Part shown: positions 37,186 to 46,502 of the stretch, in pieces
How the letters are laid out: each line of letters begins with the position of its first letter
Numbering within the stretch: position 1 is the first letter of the stretch
Translations under genes and position numbers: made by a program
The notes under the pieces: generated by a model
The model's database searches: none
What the model saw: only the letters and a program-made list of their open reading frames with translations
What the model was told of the DNA's origin: nothing
Source of the DNA: Sinosporangium siamense
GTDB taxonomy: Bacteria; Actinomycetota; Actinomycetes; Streptosporangiales; Streptosporangiaceae
Direction: 5' to 3'
DNA: 64,000 nucleotides
Assembly: GCF_016863435.1 (NCBI RefSeq)
Contig: NZ_BOOW01000020.1
Coordinates: 310,001 to 374,000 of the forward strand

Positions 37186-38269
37186 CCGACAGCCGCACGA
37201 GGTCGCCCGGCACCTCCAGCGGAGATCCGGCGGCCGACGCGTGCGTCATGCGCCCCGGGTGCTCGATCAGCGACTCCACCCCGCCGAGCGACTCCCCGAG
37301 CGTGAACAACTGCGCCCTGTTGCACACCTCCACCGCGGCCTCCTCTCCCCCGGCGACCCGGAAGGAGACCATGCCGCCGAACCGCCTCATCTGCTTGGCG
37401 GCCACCTCGTGCCCGGGGTGACCGGACAGCCCGGGATAGAGCACCGACGCCACGTTCGGGTGGGCCTCAAGCAGCTCCACCACGCGCTCGGCGTTGTCGC
37501 AGTGGCGGTCCATGCGCACCCCGAGGGTCTTGATGCCCCGCAGCGTCAGCCACGCGTCGAACGGCCCGGCCACCGCACCCATGGCGTTCTGGTGGTAGAC
37601 GAGCTCCTCGGCCAGCCCACTGTCGGCCGCGATCAGCGCGCCGCCGACCACGTCGGAGTGCCCGCCCATGTATTTCGTGGTCGAGTGCACCACCACGTCG
37701 GCGCCGAAGGCCAGCGGCTGCTGGAGGTACGGCGAAGCGAACGTGTTGTCGACCACCAGCCTGGCCCCGCCGTCCCTGGCGACCTGCGCGAGCGCCGCCA
37801 TGTCGGCGATGCCGAGCAGCGGGTTGGTCGGGGTCTCCACCCAGACGACCTTGGTCTCGGGGCGCATGGCCGCGCGCACCGCGTCGACGTCGCCGAGCGG
37901 CACCGGGGTGTAGGCGAGGCCCCAGCGCTCAAGCACCCGGGCGAAGAGCCGGTATGTGCCGCCGTAGGCGTCGTCCGGGATCAGCACGTGGTCGCCGGGA
38001 CGGCACACCGCGCGCAGCAGGGTGTCCTCCGCGGCGAGGCCCGAGGCGAAGGCGAGTCCCCGGACACCGCCTTCCAGGGCGGCGAGGCACTCTTCGAGTG
38101 CGGTCCTCGTGGGATTGGCCGAGCGGCTGTATTCGTAGCCGGATCGCAGGCCACCGACGCCGTCTTGCTTGTATGTGGATGTCGCGTAGATCGGGGGCAC
38201 GACCGCGCCGGTCAGCGGGTCTGCTTCCTGACCTGCGTGGATGGCTAGCGTCTCGAAACCTTTGTTCAT
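37127..38269 (-). CDS. metB: Cystathionine gamma-synthase/lyase (PLP)
   Basis: 380 residues. PLP lysine in HSTTKYMGGHSD near residue 199, SANPTRTALEECLAALEGG, VDNTFASPYLQQPL and ESLGGVESLIEHPG are family hallmarks. Enzymes of this type run transsulfuration in either direction; with cystathionine beta-synthase nearby (40217-41590), reverse transsulfuration from homocysteine to cysteine is likely. The start ATG 38269 fits the conserved N terminus NKGFETLAIHAG. Synthase and lyase activity cannot be told apart from sequence alone. Confidence 0.93.
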   Translation of the reverse strand: MNKGFETLAIHAGQEADPLTGAVVPPIYATSTYKQDGVGGLRSGYEYSRSANPTRTALEECLAALEGGVRGLAFASGLAAEDTLLRAVCRPGDHVLIPDDAYGGTYRLFARVLERWGLAYTPVPLGDVDAVRAAMRPETKVVWVETPTNPLLGIADMAALAQVARDGGARLVVDNTFASPYLQQPLAFGADVVVHSTTKYMGGHSDVVGGALIAADSGLAEELVYHQNAMGAVAGPFDAWLTLRGIKTLGVRMDRHCDNAERVVELLEAHPNVASVLYPGLSGHPGHEVAAKQMRRFGGMVSFRVAGGEEAAVEVCNRAQLFTLGESLGGVESLIEHPGRMTHASAAGSPLEVPGDLVRLSVGIESVEDLLADLSQALAL

Positions 38270-38497
38270 GCCGCCCACGCTATCCCCCGCCGGGGGGCGT
38301 TTCGGCGATCCCCAGTGACTGTGCATGACGACCGAGCCGATCCCGGTTCGACTCGGTCTTGTGCATGTGGGTGCTTTCCGAGGCATCAGCCTAGGTCAGA
38401 GGGGGTGTGGTGAACTGCGGTCACTTGGCGTGTCGTTCGGCTTGTGCCGTACCGGTCACAGAAAGTAGGTGGATTTCCTGGCTGTATGGGATCGTTC

Positions 38498-38704
38498 TCA
38501 GGCGGCCTGGGTCCCGCAGACGCTCTCGCCGCGCAGCGGCAGCCGCACGACGTCGGCCGAGTGCCGGGAAACCGGGATGTGCCGGCCACTCGACCCCTTG
38601 GTGTCCTCGCCGTTGATGCGGGACAGCAGCACCGGGTCCGCCAGGGCGCACAGGGTGACGATCAAGGTTCCCACGGCCAGAGCGACGATCGCGATGACGG
38701 TCAT
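38498..38704 (-). CDS. Small exported or membrane protein
   Basis: 68 residues from ATG 38704; GGGGGAAGG lies 4-8 bp upstream. Residues 2-24 are hydrophobic (TVIAIVALAVGTLIVTLCALA), followed by a polar tail with two basic patches. No known family. It lies between metB and the histidine kinase gene and could be a small membrane regulator; that is a guess. Confidence 0.5.
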   Translation of the reverse strand: MTVIAIVALAVGTLIVTLCALADPVLLSRINGEDTKGSSGRHIPVSRHSADVVRLPLRGESVCGTQAA

Positions 38705-38837
38705 TTTTCCTTCCCCCTTCGACGTCTTCAATCTTGCGTCAAAGAGGCGTTAGCGCACGTCGGCCGAAGGTGGGGTTGGGCAATGGGAGGGTCGGCCGAA
38801 CGGTTGATATGAGCATTGCACTTCCGGCCTAAGCTCA

Positions 38838-39983
38838 ATGTCCGTGGCGGACACGCATCGCATCGTGGAATGGATCAGAAGGCTCAGCGAGCTGGCGATG
38901 ATCAGTGTGCTCGCCATGGCACTTCTTCTCGACATGCTCTATGTGAGGTTTAACCTTTTCCAAGGTCTCCTGGCCTTCAGCGGGATCGTCGCCACCGCCG
39001 CCGTCATCTTTCGGCGGCGGGTGCGGATCGCCGGGTTTCTCATCGTCCTAGTGGTTTCGTTGATCGTCTCCTTCGTGGCGGGAATCGACGGCTCCTACGG
39101 CCTGCCGGGATTCTCGGAAACCATCGCCATCGGCATTCTGACCATCGGTGTGCTCCGCTGGGTGGAGCCGATCAGGAACGCCGTCTTCCTCGCCGCGCTG
39201 TCTATGATCGTGCTCCAGGTCTCCGCCGCCACCCGGTCGGGCGGTGCGGAGACGAATCACTTGATCTTCGCGTTCCTGCACTTCGTGGGCTGGGCCGGCG
39301 CCGCTGGGATCGGGGGATATCTCCGCTTTCAGCAGGAGCGCCGCCGCAGCGCCGTCAGGGCCGTACGGCGATCCGAGCGCCTGGAGCTCGCCCGCGAGCT
39401 GCACGATCTAGTCGCCCACCACATCACCGGCATCGTGGTCCAGGCCCAGGCCGCAAGGACGGTCGCCGAATACAAACCCGACGCCGTGCTCCCCGCCCTC
39501 GACGCCATCGCCGCCTCAGGCACCGACGCCCTTACCTCCATGCGCCGCCTCGTCGGGGTGCTCCGGGCCGACGAGGCCGCACGCACCCCCGGGACCTCGT
39601 TCCAGGACCTGCGCGTCCTGGTCGAACGTTTCTCCGAGAACGGCCCCAACGTCGCCTTCGACATCGGCATGGGCGTCACAGAGGCCCAGCTCGCCCCCGA
39701 GGTGATGACCACCCTGCACCGGGTGCTTCAGGAGTCCCTCACCAACGTGCGCAAACACGCCCCCGCCACCGGCTGGGTGGAGGTCGACCTCCACCGGACC
39801 GAACGCCGGCTCCGCCTGCGTGTGCGCAACTACGGCTCAGCCGTCGACAGCAAGTTCTCCCGCCTTGGCGGCGGCTTCGGCCTGGTCGGCATGACCGAAC
39901 GCGTCGAAGCCCTCGGCGGTCGCCTGTCCGCCGGGCGCACCCCCGAGGGCGCCTGGCAGGTGATGGCGGAGTTCCCCGTGTGA
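38838..39983 (+). CDS. NarL-type sensor histidine kinase without adjacent regulator
   Basis: 381 residues. About five or six membrane helices (20-155), then HisKA_3 with the phospho-His in ARELHDLVAHHITG (about residue 188), and a HATPase domain with LQESLTNVRKHAP (N box) and GGGFGLVGMTERV (G box). These kinases normally phosphorylate a NarL/FixJ regulator encoded next door; no response regulator gene is present in the window. The signal is unknown. Confidence 0.9.
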   Translation: MSVADTHRIVEWIRRLSELAMISVLAMALLLDMLYVRFNLFQGLLAFSGIVATAAVIFRRRVRIAGFLIVLVVSLIVSFVAGIDGSYGLPGFSETIAIGILTIGVLRWVEPIRNAVFLAALSMIVLQVSAATRSGGAETNHLIFAFLHFVGWAGAAGIGGYLRFQQERRRSAVRAVRRSERLELARELHDLVAHHITGIVVQAQAARTVAEYKPDAVLPALDAIAASGTDALTSMRRLVGVLRADEAARTPGTSFQDLRVLVERFSENGPNVAFDIGMGVTEAQLAPEVMTTLHRVLQESLTNVRKHAPATGWVEVDLHRTERRLRLRVRNYGSAVDSKFSRLGGGFGLVGMTERVEALGGRLSAGRTPEGAWQVMAEFPV

Positions 39984-40216
39984 GCTCCGCCGTACATCGA
40001 GGCGGCCTGGGCCGCTTATGACCGGCCGTACGGAAGCCTGCTGCAACCGCCTGGAGGGCAGCCCGGCCGCCGGCACCTCCCGGCACCGGAACGGCAGGAC
40101 GGCGCGGCGGGGCACCTCAACGGACAGCACAGCAGCACACCCCGGCGGGCAGCACGGTAAGGCACCCCGGCGGCCGGGGCGCCTGCCCACCCTGGACGGG
40201 AGGCGCGCCGCGGCCG

Positions 40217-41590
40217 TCAGGCGTTGGTCGCCAGGAAGCCCAGCAGGTCCTGCCTGGTGAGGAGGCCGACGGGCTTGCCGTCGTCGAGGACCACGGTGGC
40301 GTCCGCTTTCTCCAGAGCCTCGACGGCACGGGAGACGGGCTCGCCGGCGCCGATCATGGGAAGGGGCTGGGACATGTGGCCGGAGATGGGATCGTCGCCG
40401 CGAATACGCCCCCGATAGAGGCCGTCGAGGAGTTCGCGCTCGATGATGGACCCGACGACCTCGGCCGCCATGACCGGCGGTTCCTCCTTCATCACGGGAA
40501 GCTGCGACACGCTGTACTCCCGCATGATGGCGATGGCCTCGTTGACCGTCTCGTGCGGGTGGACGTGCACGAACTCCGGCATGGCCGAGCCCTTGCGGCC
40601 GAGGACGTCGCGGACGAGCCCTTCGTCGCTGGTCTCGGTGAGGAAACCGTAGTCGGCCATCCACTCGTCGTTGAAGATCTTCGACAGATAACCGCGCCCG
40701 CCGTCCGGCAGCAGGACGACGATCAGGTCGTCGGGTTTGGCGGTGGCGGCGACGCGGAGGGCCGCCACGACCGCCATGCCGCAGGAGCCGCCGACGAGCA
40801 GGCTCTCCTCACGGGCGAGCCGCCGGGTCATCCCGAAGGAGTCCTTGTCGGCCACGGCGATGATCTCATCGCAAACGGTCGTGTCGTAGGTCGCGGGCCA
40901 GATGTCCTCGCCCACACCTTCCACGAGGTACGGACGACCGGTGCCGCCCGAGTAAACGGACCCCTCGGGGTCGGCACCGATGATCTTCACTCGCCCGCCG
41001 GAGACCTCTTTGAGGTAACGTCCGGTGCCGCTGATCGTGCCCCCTGTGCCGATCCCCGCGACGAAGTGCGTGATCCGCCCCTCGGTCTGCTCCCACAGCT
41101 CCGGCCCCGTGGAGTGGTAGTGGGAGTTGGGGTTCTCCGCATTGGAATATTGATCGGGTTTCCAGGCGTTCGGGACTTCACGCGCGAGGCGATCGGAAAC
41201 CGAGTAGTAGGAGTCCGGATGGTCGGGGGAGACAGCGGTGGGGCAGACCACCACGTCCGCCCCATAGGCCCGGAGGACCGAGATCTTGTCCTGCGCCACC
41301 TTGTCGGGCACCACGAACAGGCATCGGTAGCCCCGCTCCTGCGCGACCATCGCGAGCCCGATGCCGGTGTTACCGGAGGTCGGCTCGACGATCGTGCCGC
41401 CGGGGCGCAACGCGCCCGACTTCTCCGCCGCATCGATCATGCGTACCGCGATGCGGTCCTTCACCGATCCGCCCGGGTTGAAATATTCAACCTTCGCTAC
41501 GACTTGGGCCGGCAGGCCGGCCGTCACCTTGCGCAAGCGGACCAGCGGGGTGTTCCCCATCAACTCAATCAGCGAATCGTAAATGCGCAC
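40217..41590 (-). CDS. cbs: Cystathionine beta-synthase with CBS pair
   Basis: 457 residues. PLP lysine in NPGGSVKDR (Lys44), the EPTSGNTGIGLA loop, GIGTGGTISGTGRYL, and GGSCGMAV are the OAS-TL/CBS hallmarks; residues about 335-457 are two CBS domains ending LVVLDDGKPVG-like. Converts homocysteine and serine to cystathionine. The GTG start has AAGG about 10 bp upstream. With the metB-like gene 2 kb away it forms reverse transsulfuration. Confidence 0.95.
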   Translation of the reverse strand: MRIYDSLIELMGNTPLVRLRKVTAGLPAQVVAKVEYFNPGGSVKDRIAVRMIDAAEKSGALRPGGTIVEPTSGNTGIGLAMVAQERGYRCLFVVPDKVAQDKISVLRAYGADVVVCPTAVSPDHPDSYYSVSDRLAREVPNAWKPDQYSNAENPNSHYHSTGPELWEQTEGRITHFVAGIGTGGTISGTGRYLKEVSGGRVKIIGADPEGSVYSGGTGRPYLVEGVGEDIWPATYDTTVCDEIIAVADKDSFGMTRRLAREESLLVGGSCGMAVVAALRVAATAKPDDLIVVLLPDGGRGYLSKIFNDEWMADYGFLTETSDEGLVRDVLGRKGSAMPEFVHVHPHETVNEAIAIMREYSVSQLPVMKEEPPVMAAEVVGSIIERELLDGLYRGRIRGDDPISGHMSQPLPMIGAGEPVSRAVEALEKADATVVLDDGKPVGLLTRQDLLGFLATNA

Positions 41591-41724
41591 AGCGTGGACA
41601 CCTTCTTAGAAACCTTGCCGAAGTTTGTCGGCCAGCTCGGGCCGAGCTCCCCAGGGGGTGGAGGGGACTCGGCTACTTTTCACATCAAACGCTACCGTCG
41701 TGACCTGGCAGGGAGGCGCCGCCC

Positions 41725-42708
41725 TTGATCTGGACGCCAAGTGTGGCGCGGGCCGCACGCCGCATCGCCACCGCCGCCGCTGTCGGCGGGGGCGGGCTGA
41801 CGGCGCTGGGCATGACGGCCTACGGCCTGTTGATCGCGGAGGCAATGCTCGCCCGCAAGGTCATCGGACGGCCGCACGGCATGAAGGGCCCGAGGGCCGA
41901 CGGGGTGTACGGCGAGTTCCCCGGAGACCCGGTCAAGCTCGTCATGCTGGGTGATTCCACGTCGGTGGGGCTCGGGATGGACCACCCGGCCAAGACCCCC
42001 GGGGTGGTTCTGGCCAAGGGGCTCGCCTCGTTGTCCGAGCGGCCGGTGTCGCTCGTGGTGCTCGGCGAGTCGGGTGCGTCGTCGGTCGAGCTGGTCGCTC
42101 AGGTGGACGCCGCGCTCAGGGAGGAGCCCGACATCGCGGTGATCTTTATCGGGGCCAACGACGTGACGACGCAGAAGATGCCGGCGAGAGCCGTACGCCA
42201 TCTCGCGGCGTCGGTGGCGCGGCTCCGCGAGGCGGGGGCGGAGGTCGTGGTGGGCACCTGCCCCGACCTTGGAACGGTCCGGCCGATCGCCCAGCCGCTG
42301 CGCTGGGTCACCCGGCGGTGGAGCCGGCAGCTCGCCGCCGCGCAGACGGTCGCCGTGGTGGAGGCGGGGGGACGTACGGTGGCCTTCGCGGATGTCCTGG
42401 GCCCGGAGTTCGCGACATATCCCCACGTAATGTTCGGACCCGATGGATTTCACCCATCTGACCGAGGTTACCAACGCGCTGCTTACGCGGTGCTACCGTC
42501 TGTATGCGCGGCGTTGGGGTTGTGGCCGCAAACACAACCCGTGCGCAGCGAAGGCTCACAACCGATTCATCTAGCGGCGGCGATGGCCGCGGAGGAATCC
42601 GGCACGGAGGTCACCGCGACCCGGGTCGCCGGTCGAGCGTTCGGCCCCCACGGACGGTGGGCGAAGATGCTCCGCCGGATGCCCTGGTCTGTGCCTGACA
42701 ACGCCTAA
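41725..42708 (+). CDS. SGNH/GDSL hydrolase, membrane-anchored
   Basis: 327 residues from TTG 41725 with GGGAGG 8 bp upstream. N-terminal anchor (about 10-35). The SGNH blocks are GDSTSVG near 75 (Ser77), the Gly of GESGASS, GANDVTT near 143, and DGFHPSDRGY near 240 (Asp and His). Such enzymes deacylate lipids or sugars. In mycobacteria a homolog lies beside cbs and metB, so this neighbourhood is conserved. The PQQ-propeller gene starts just after its stop. Confidence 0.87.
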   Translation: MIWTPSVARAARRIATAAAVGGGGLTALGMTAYGLLIAEAMLARKVIGRPHGMKGPRADGVYGEFPGDPVKLVMLGDSTSVGLGMDHPAKTPGVVLAKGLASLSERPVSLVVLGESGASSVELVAQVDAALREEPDIAVIFIGANDVTTQKMPARAVRHLAASVARLREAGAEVVVGTCPDLGTVRPIAQPLRWVTRRWSRQLAAAQTVAVVEAGGRTVAFADVLGPEFATYPHVMFGPDGFHPSDRGYQRAAYAVLPSVCAALGLWPQTQPVRSEGSQPIHLAAAMAAEESGTEVTATRVAGRAFGPHGRWAKMLRRMPWSVPDNA

Positions 42709-42761
42709 TGCCGGTCACCCTCCGCGCTCGGGCCGTCACAGCACCCCCAATTTGGAGTGGA

Positions 42762-44108
42762 ATGACCGTGATACGGCCTTATGTGCCTCCGGCCCTCTCA
42801 CTCGCCGGTGTCATGCTCCTGGCCGCGTGCGCAGGCAGTGACGCGGCCACTGCCCAGCTTCCCACCTGGACCAACTCCTCGATCAACCCGGTCAGCCGGG
42901 TCGCGGTCGCGGCCGGCACCGCGACCGCAACCTCGATGAGGCCGGACGGCAGCCTGTCGACCGTGGCCCTCGACCTGGCCTCGGGCAAGACACTGTGGAC
43001 CCACCCCGCGACGATGGCCGGGCGGCTCCCCGGCATGGGTGTCCCTGCCCCCGCGATCACCACGGCGGGCTCGAAGGCGGTGATCGCCGCGATAGACCCC
43101 GCCAAGCAGGGCAAGTGGAATGCCACGTTGCACGCCCGCGACGCCCGCACCGGAAGCACGCTGTGGACACGGCCGGTGCACTCGACTTTCGGGCCCCAGC
43201 GCTGCGGGCCCTATTTCTGCGTGTCGGAGCACACGGCGTTGTCCGCCGCGCGAGTGGTGGTGCTCGATCCGGCCACGGGCAAGACGATCTGGAAGATCCC
43301 CGGGGTCGCCGAGGTCGAGTGGTCCGACGCGGGGCGGGTGATCCTGCTGCGGCTCGCCGCCAACCCCGTGCTTGAGTCCTACGAGTTGAAGACCGGCAAG
43401 CTGATCTGGCAGCAGCCCATCGACCAGGCCCTGGGCAAGAACCTCGACCTGTCGGGCGGGTGGGCCTTCGGCGCGACGGGCGACAACCTGGTCGGTTATC
43501 TCGCTCCCTACACCAATCCCCGCACGAAGCGCACATCCGGCTTCGGGCTGTTCTCCGTCAAGCTCGCCGACGGCACGGTCAACTGGATGCGCCCCTCGGT
43601 GGTGCGGGTCTACCCGAGCGGCAGCCCGGCGTTCGCCCCGGTGGTGCGCCCCGTCGACCCGGCGGGCGCCTACGGCGGATTCGCCCGGCTCGACGCCGAC
43701 ACCGGGCGGGTGATGGGCCAGATCGGCGCGGCCCAGGTGCCGGGTTCGGGCTGGTGGCTGGCCTTCCCGACGGGCATGGAGCGCATGGGCTTCCTCAAGC
43801 ACGGGAGCCAGGGCAGCGCTTATGACATGGCGAGCGGCAGGCCCATGCCGGTGAAGGGGCAGCACGGCTGGTCGTTCTGCCAGACCGACCCCAAGCCGCT
43901 GCCGCTGCCGAGGCAGCCGTCCGGTTTCTACTCGGTGGCCGCTCTCTGCGAGTTCGATCTGGCGAGCGGCAAGCGGGTCGCCACCCCGTCTCCTCCACCC
44001 GCGTGGTTCACCGGCAGCCAGGAGGGCTGGCGAATCTGGCGGGACGAGAAGGGCACGCTCCACGGCGTCAAGGACGGCAGCCCCAGCCTCCCCGGAATGT
44101 ACGGCTAG
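42762..44108 (+). CDS. PQQ-like beta-propeller lipoprotein
   Basis: 448 residues from ATG 42762 (GGAG 4 bp upstream), giving a lipobox LAAC at about residue 25. An in-frame ATG at 42708 overlaps the upstream stop and is the alternative. The mature part has repeated blade motifs (SGKTLWTHPA, TGSTLWTRPV, TGKTIWKIPG, TGKLIWQQPI, DGTVNWMRPS), each with a Trp before the turn, the pattern of PQQ-like propellers. Two Cys (CGPYFC) probably form a disulfide. Role unknown, perhaps a scaffold outside the cell. Confidence 0.85.
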   Translation: MTVIRPYVPPALSLAGVMLLAACAGSDAATAQLPTWTNSSINPVSRVAVAAGTATATSMRPDGSLSTVALDLASGKTLWTHPATMAGRLPGMGVPAPAITTAGSKAVIAAIDPAKQGKWNATLHARDARTGSTLWTRPVHSTFGPQRCGPYFCVSEHTALSAARVVVLDPATGKTIWKIPGVAEVEWSDAGRVILLRLAANPVLESYELKTGKLIWQQPIDQALGKNLDLSGGWAFGATGDNLVGYLAPYTNPRTKRTSGFGLFSVKLADGTVNWMRPSVVRVYPSGSPAFAPVVRPVDPAGAYGGFARLDADTGRVMGQIGAAQVPGSGWWLAFPTGMERMGFLKHGSQGSAYDMASGRPMPVKGQHGWSFCQTDPKPLPLPRQPSGFYSVAALCEFDLASGKRVATPSPPPAWFTGSQEGWRIWRDEKGTLHGVKDGSPSLPGMYG

Positions 44109-44417
44109 GCCCGGCCATCGTGGGTGTTCCTATGCCGGCGTCCGTCCGGGTGGGCCTCGCCGGCCGTGGGGCTTTGTCAAAATGCGCCATGACACGACGG
44201 GGCTTTTTCCAAATGACATGACACGCTGCCTTTCCGGCCCCGAGGGGTGAATGCCCGGCTACCCATTGGTAGCCTCGCGATCAGGAACATGTGCTCTTCC
44301 TCCCCGGCACATCCAGCGGCGTGCACTTCACCCGCCCACTCACCACCACACACCCCGCAATCGGTCGTGCCAGGTGGAGGAAGTGCACTCCAGGCGACTT
44401 TCACCCAGGAGAGCCAC
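44109..44417. other. Intergenic region with a 9-bp inverted repeat upstream of the thiolase gene
   Basis: GTGCACTTC (44321-44329) and GAAGTGCAC (44380-44388) are perfect inverted repeats 50 bp apart, just upstream of the thiolase start. They may be paired operator half-sites or form a loop. The remaining 210 bp show no gene. Confidence 0.45.
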
Positions 44418-45641
44418 ATGCCCGAGGCAGTCATCGTCGCGGCGGCGCGGTCACCGATCGGCCGCGCCTTCAAGGGGTCGCTCACCGGCATCCGCCCCGA
44501 CGACCTCACCGCCCAGATGGTCCGGGCGGCCCTCGCCAAGGTCCCTCAGCTAGACCCTGCCGAGATCGACGACCTCATGCTGGGCTGCGGGTTGCCCGGC
44601 GGCGAGCAGGGCTTCAATCTGGCCCGTGTGGTCGCGGTGCTGCTCGGGCTCGACACGGTGCCGGGCGTCACGATCAACCGATACTGCGCCTCGTCCCTCC
44701 AGACCACCCGCATGGCCTATCACGCCATCAAGGCCGGCGAGGGCGACGTGTTCATCTCGGCCGGAGTCGAGGCGGTCACGCGGGCCGAGGCCCGTGGCCA
44801 CTCCGATTCGTGGCCGGACACGACCAACCCCGTCTTCGCCGAGGCCGAGGCCCGCACCGCCCTCGGCGCCGAGGGCGGGGGTGACCTCTGGCACGATCCG
44901 CGGGAGGACGGGCTGCTCCCGGATCTCTACATCGCCATGGGCCAGACCGCCGAGAACCTCGCCGCGCTCAGGGGCATCTCCCGCCGCGAACAGGACGAGT
45001 TCGGCGTGCGTTCCCAGAACCTCGCCGAGAAGGCCCTGGCCAACGGCTTCTGGGAGAACGACATCACCCCGCTCACGTTGCCCGGCGGCACCGTCGTCTC
45101 CAGGGACGACAGCCCCCGCGCGGGCACGACCTACGAGGTGGTGTCGCAGCTCAAACCGGCTTTCCGCCCCGGTGGCACGGTGACCGCCGGCAACTGCTGC
45201 CCGATCAACGACGGGGCGGCGGCACTCGTCATCATGAGCGACCTCAGAGCCGCCGAGCTCGGCATCACCCCGCTCGCCCGCATCGTGTCGACCGGTGTGT
45301 CCGCCCTCTCCCCGGAGATCATGGGGCTGGGCCCGGTCGAGGCGTCACGGCGTGCCCTGTCCAGGGCGGGCATGGCCATCGGGGACGTCGACCTCGTGGA
45401 GATCAACGAGTCGTTCGCCGCCCAGGTCATCCCGTGCTATCAGGAGCTTGGCATCGACATCGAGCGGCTCAACGTCAACGGCGGCGCCATCGCCGTCGGC
45501 CACCCCTTCGGCATGTCGGGAGCGCGCATGACGTCCACCCTGATCAACAGTTTCGCGTTCCACGACAAGAGCATCGGCCTTGCGGCCATGTGCGTCGGCG
45601 GAGGCCAGGGCATGGCGCTTGTGCTTGAGCGGCTGACCTAG
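44418..45641 (+). CDS. Acetyl-CoA C-acetyltransferase (thiolase)
   Basis: 407 residues. Nucleophile Cys in NRYCASSLQ near residue 91, NEAF-like NESFAAQ, GHPFGMSGAR with the catalytic His near 361, and the second Cys in AAMCVGGGQG near 391. Thiolases make or cleave acetoacetyl-CoA or longer 3-ketoacyl-CoA; the sequence resembles degradative FadA-type enzymes. AGGAGAG lies 4 bp before the ATG at 44418; the open frame upstream is not conserved. In mycobacteria a homolog lies next to the SGNH hydrolase, matching this order. Confidence 0.93.
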   Translation: MPEAVIVAAARSPIGRAFKGSLTGIRPDDLTAQMVRAALAKVPQLDPAEIDDLMLGCGLPGGEQGFNLARVVAVLLGLDTVPGVTINRYCASSLQTTRMAYHAIKAGEGDVFISAGVEAVTRAEARGHSDSWPDTTNPVFAEAEARTALGAEGGGDLWHDPREDGLLPDLYIAMGQTAENLAALRGISRREQDEFGVRSQNLAEKALANGFWENDITPLTLPGGTVVSRDDSPRAGTTYEVVSQLKPAFRPGGTVTAGNCCPINDGAAALVIMSDLRAAELGITPLARIVSTGVSALSPEIMGLGPVEASRRALSRAGMAIGDVDLVEINESFAAQVIPCYQELGIDIERLNVNGGAIAVGHPFGMSGARMTSTLINSFAFHDKSIGLAAMCVGGGQGMALVLERLT

Positions 45642-45731
45642 GGCTCCTCCGGGCAACCGTTCCAGGCGGCCGTTCCCCGGACGGGCATACCCGGGACCAC
45701 CGGCCCCGGGTAACCGTTCCACAGGTCCATC

Positions 45732-46142
45732 TCAGCCGAAGACGTCCGGCCCCGCCCGGTCGAGAGTCACCCTGACGATCACACGCCGTTCGCGTTCCAT
45801 CGCGGCACGGTAGTCCGCCCAGTCAGGATGTTCGCCGGAGATCCGCCTGTAATACTCGACCAGGTGCTCCATGGCCTCCGGCAGCGGCACGATCTCCGCG
45901 GTTCCCTCCAGTTGCACCCACGGCCCGAAGAACTTCTCGGTGAACCCGCAGAACACCACCTTGGGATTGTGGCGAATGTTGCGGGTCTTGATCGCGGTTT
46001 CCCGGGTGCTCACCACGGCATAGCCCTCTTCGTCCATGCCGATGGTCACCGGTGACATCTGCGGCCGTCCATCCGGGTGATAGGTCAACATCACCGCCCG
46101 GGGATTGCTCCGGACGAACTCGCGTGCCTTGTCTAGTTCCAT
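45732..46142 (-). CDS. PPOX-class F420-dependent oxidoreductase
   Basis: 136 residues. Split-barrel PPOX fold with FVRSNPRAVMLTYHPDGRPQMSPVTIG at the N terminus, strand STRETAIKTRNIRHNPKVVFCGF and the FFGPWVQLEGTAEIV block. Actinobacterial members bind F420 and reduce it or use it to act on small molecules. The start ATG 46142 fits the family N terminus MELDKAREFV; there is no Shine-Dalgarno, so the mRNA may be leaderless. Confidence 0.88.
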   Translation of the reverse strand: MELDKAREFVRSNPRAVMLTYHPDGRPQMSPVTIGMDEEGYAVVSTRETAIKTRNIRHNPKVVFCGFTEKFFGPWVQLEGTAEIVPLPEAMEHLVEYYRRISGEHPDWADYRAAMERERRVIVRVTLDRAGPDVFG

Positions 46143-46268
46143 AAAACAATCATGCGCCCACACCGTGTGGTGTGGGCGCTGGGGGGTTCGGGGACTCTGT
46201 GTGTTACCTGGACGTGTGTACCTGGACTGGTTGCGAGGAATCGGCGCTGCGTGGGCCAGGGGTTCGGG

Positions 46269-46502
46269 TTACACGAAGCCCATACGGGTACGGCGGCGAC
46301 GCTCGTGCTCGTGCACGATGGCGGCCGCGTAGCCGTGGGACAGACCGTGCTCGTCGGCGAGCCAGTTGGCTCGTTCACCGCACCGGATGAAGGACGGGCC
46401 GTTGTCCAAGGCTTGGAACCACTCGGGGAGTTCGCGTCCCGTGACCACAGGGACTCGCGCGATCAGTTTGCTCTGCGTCTCCGGTGAGTGGTTCAACGAC
46501 AT
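46269..46502 (-). CDS. DUF4287 domain protein
   Basis: 77 residues, start ATG 46502 with GGAGG 5 bp upstream. It carries the DUF4287 pattern TQSKLIARVPVVTGRELPEW and WLADEHGLSHGYAAAIVHEH. The family is small, often with a helix-turn-helix look, and its function is unknown. It is separated from the F420 PPOX by 126 bp and reads in the same direction. Confidence 0.8.
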   Translation of the reverse strand: MSLNHSPETQSKLIARVPVVTGRELPEWFQALDNGPSFIRCGERANWLADEHGLSHGYAAAIVHEHERRRRTRMGFV

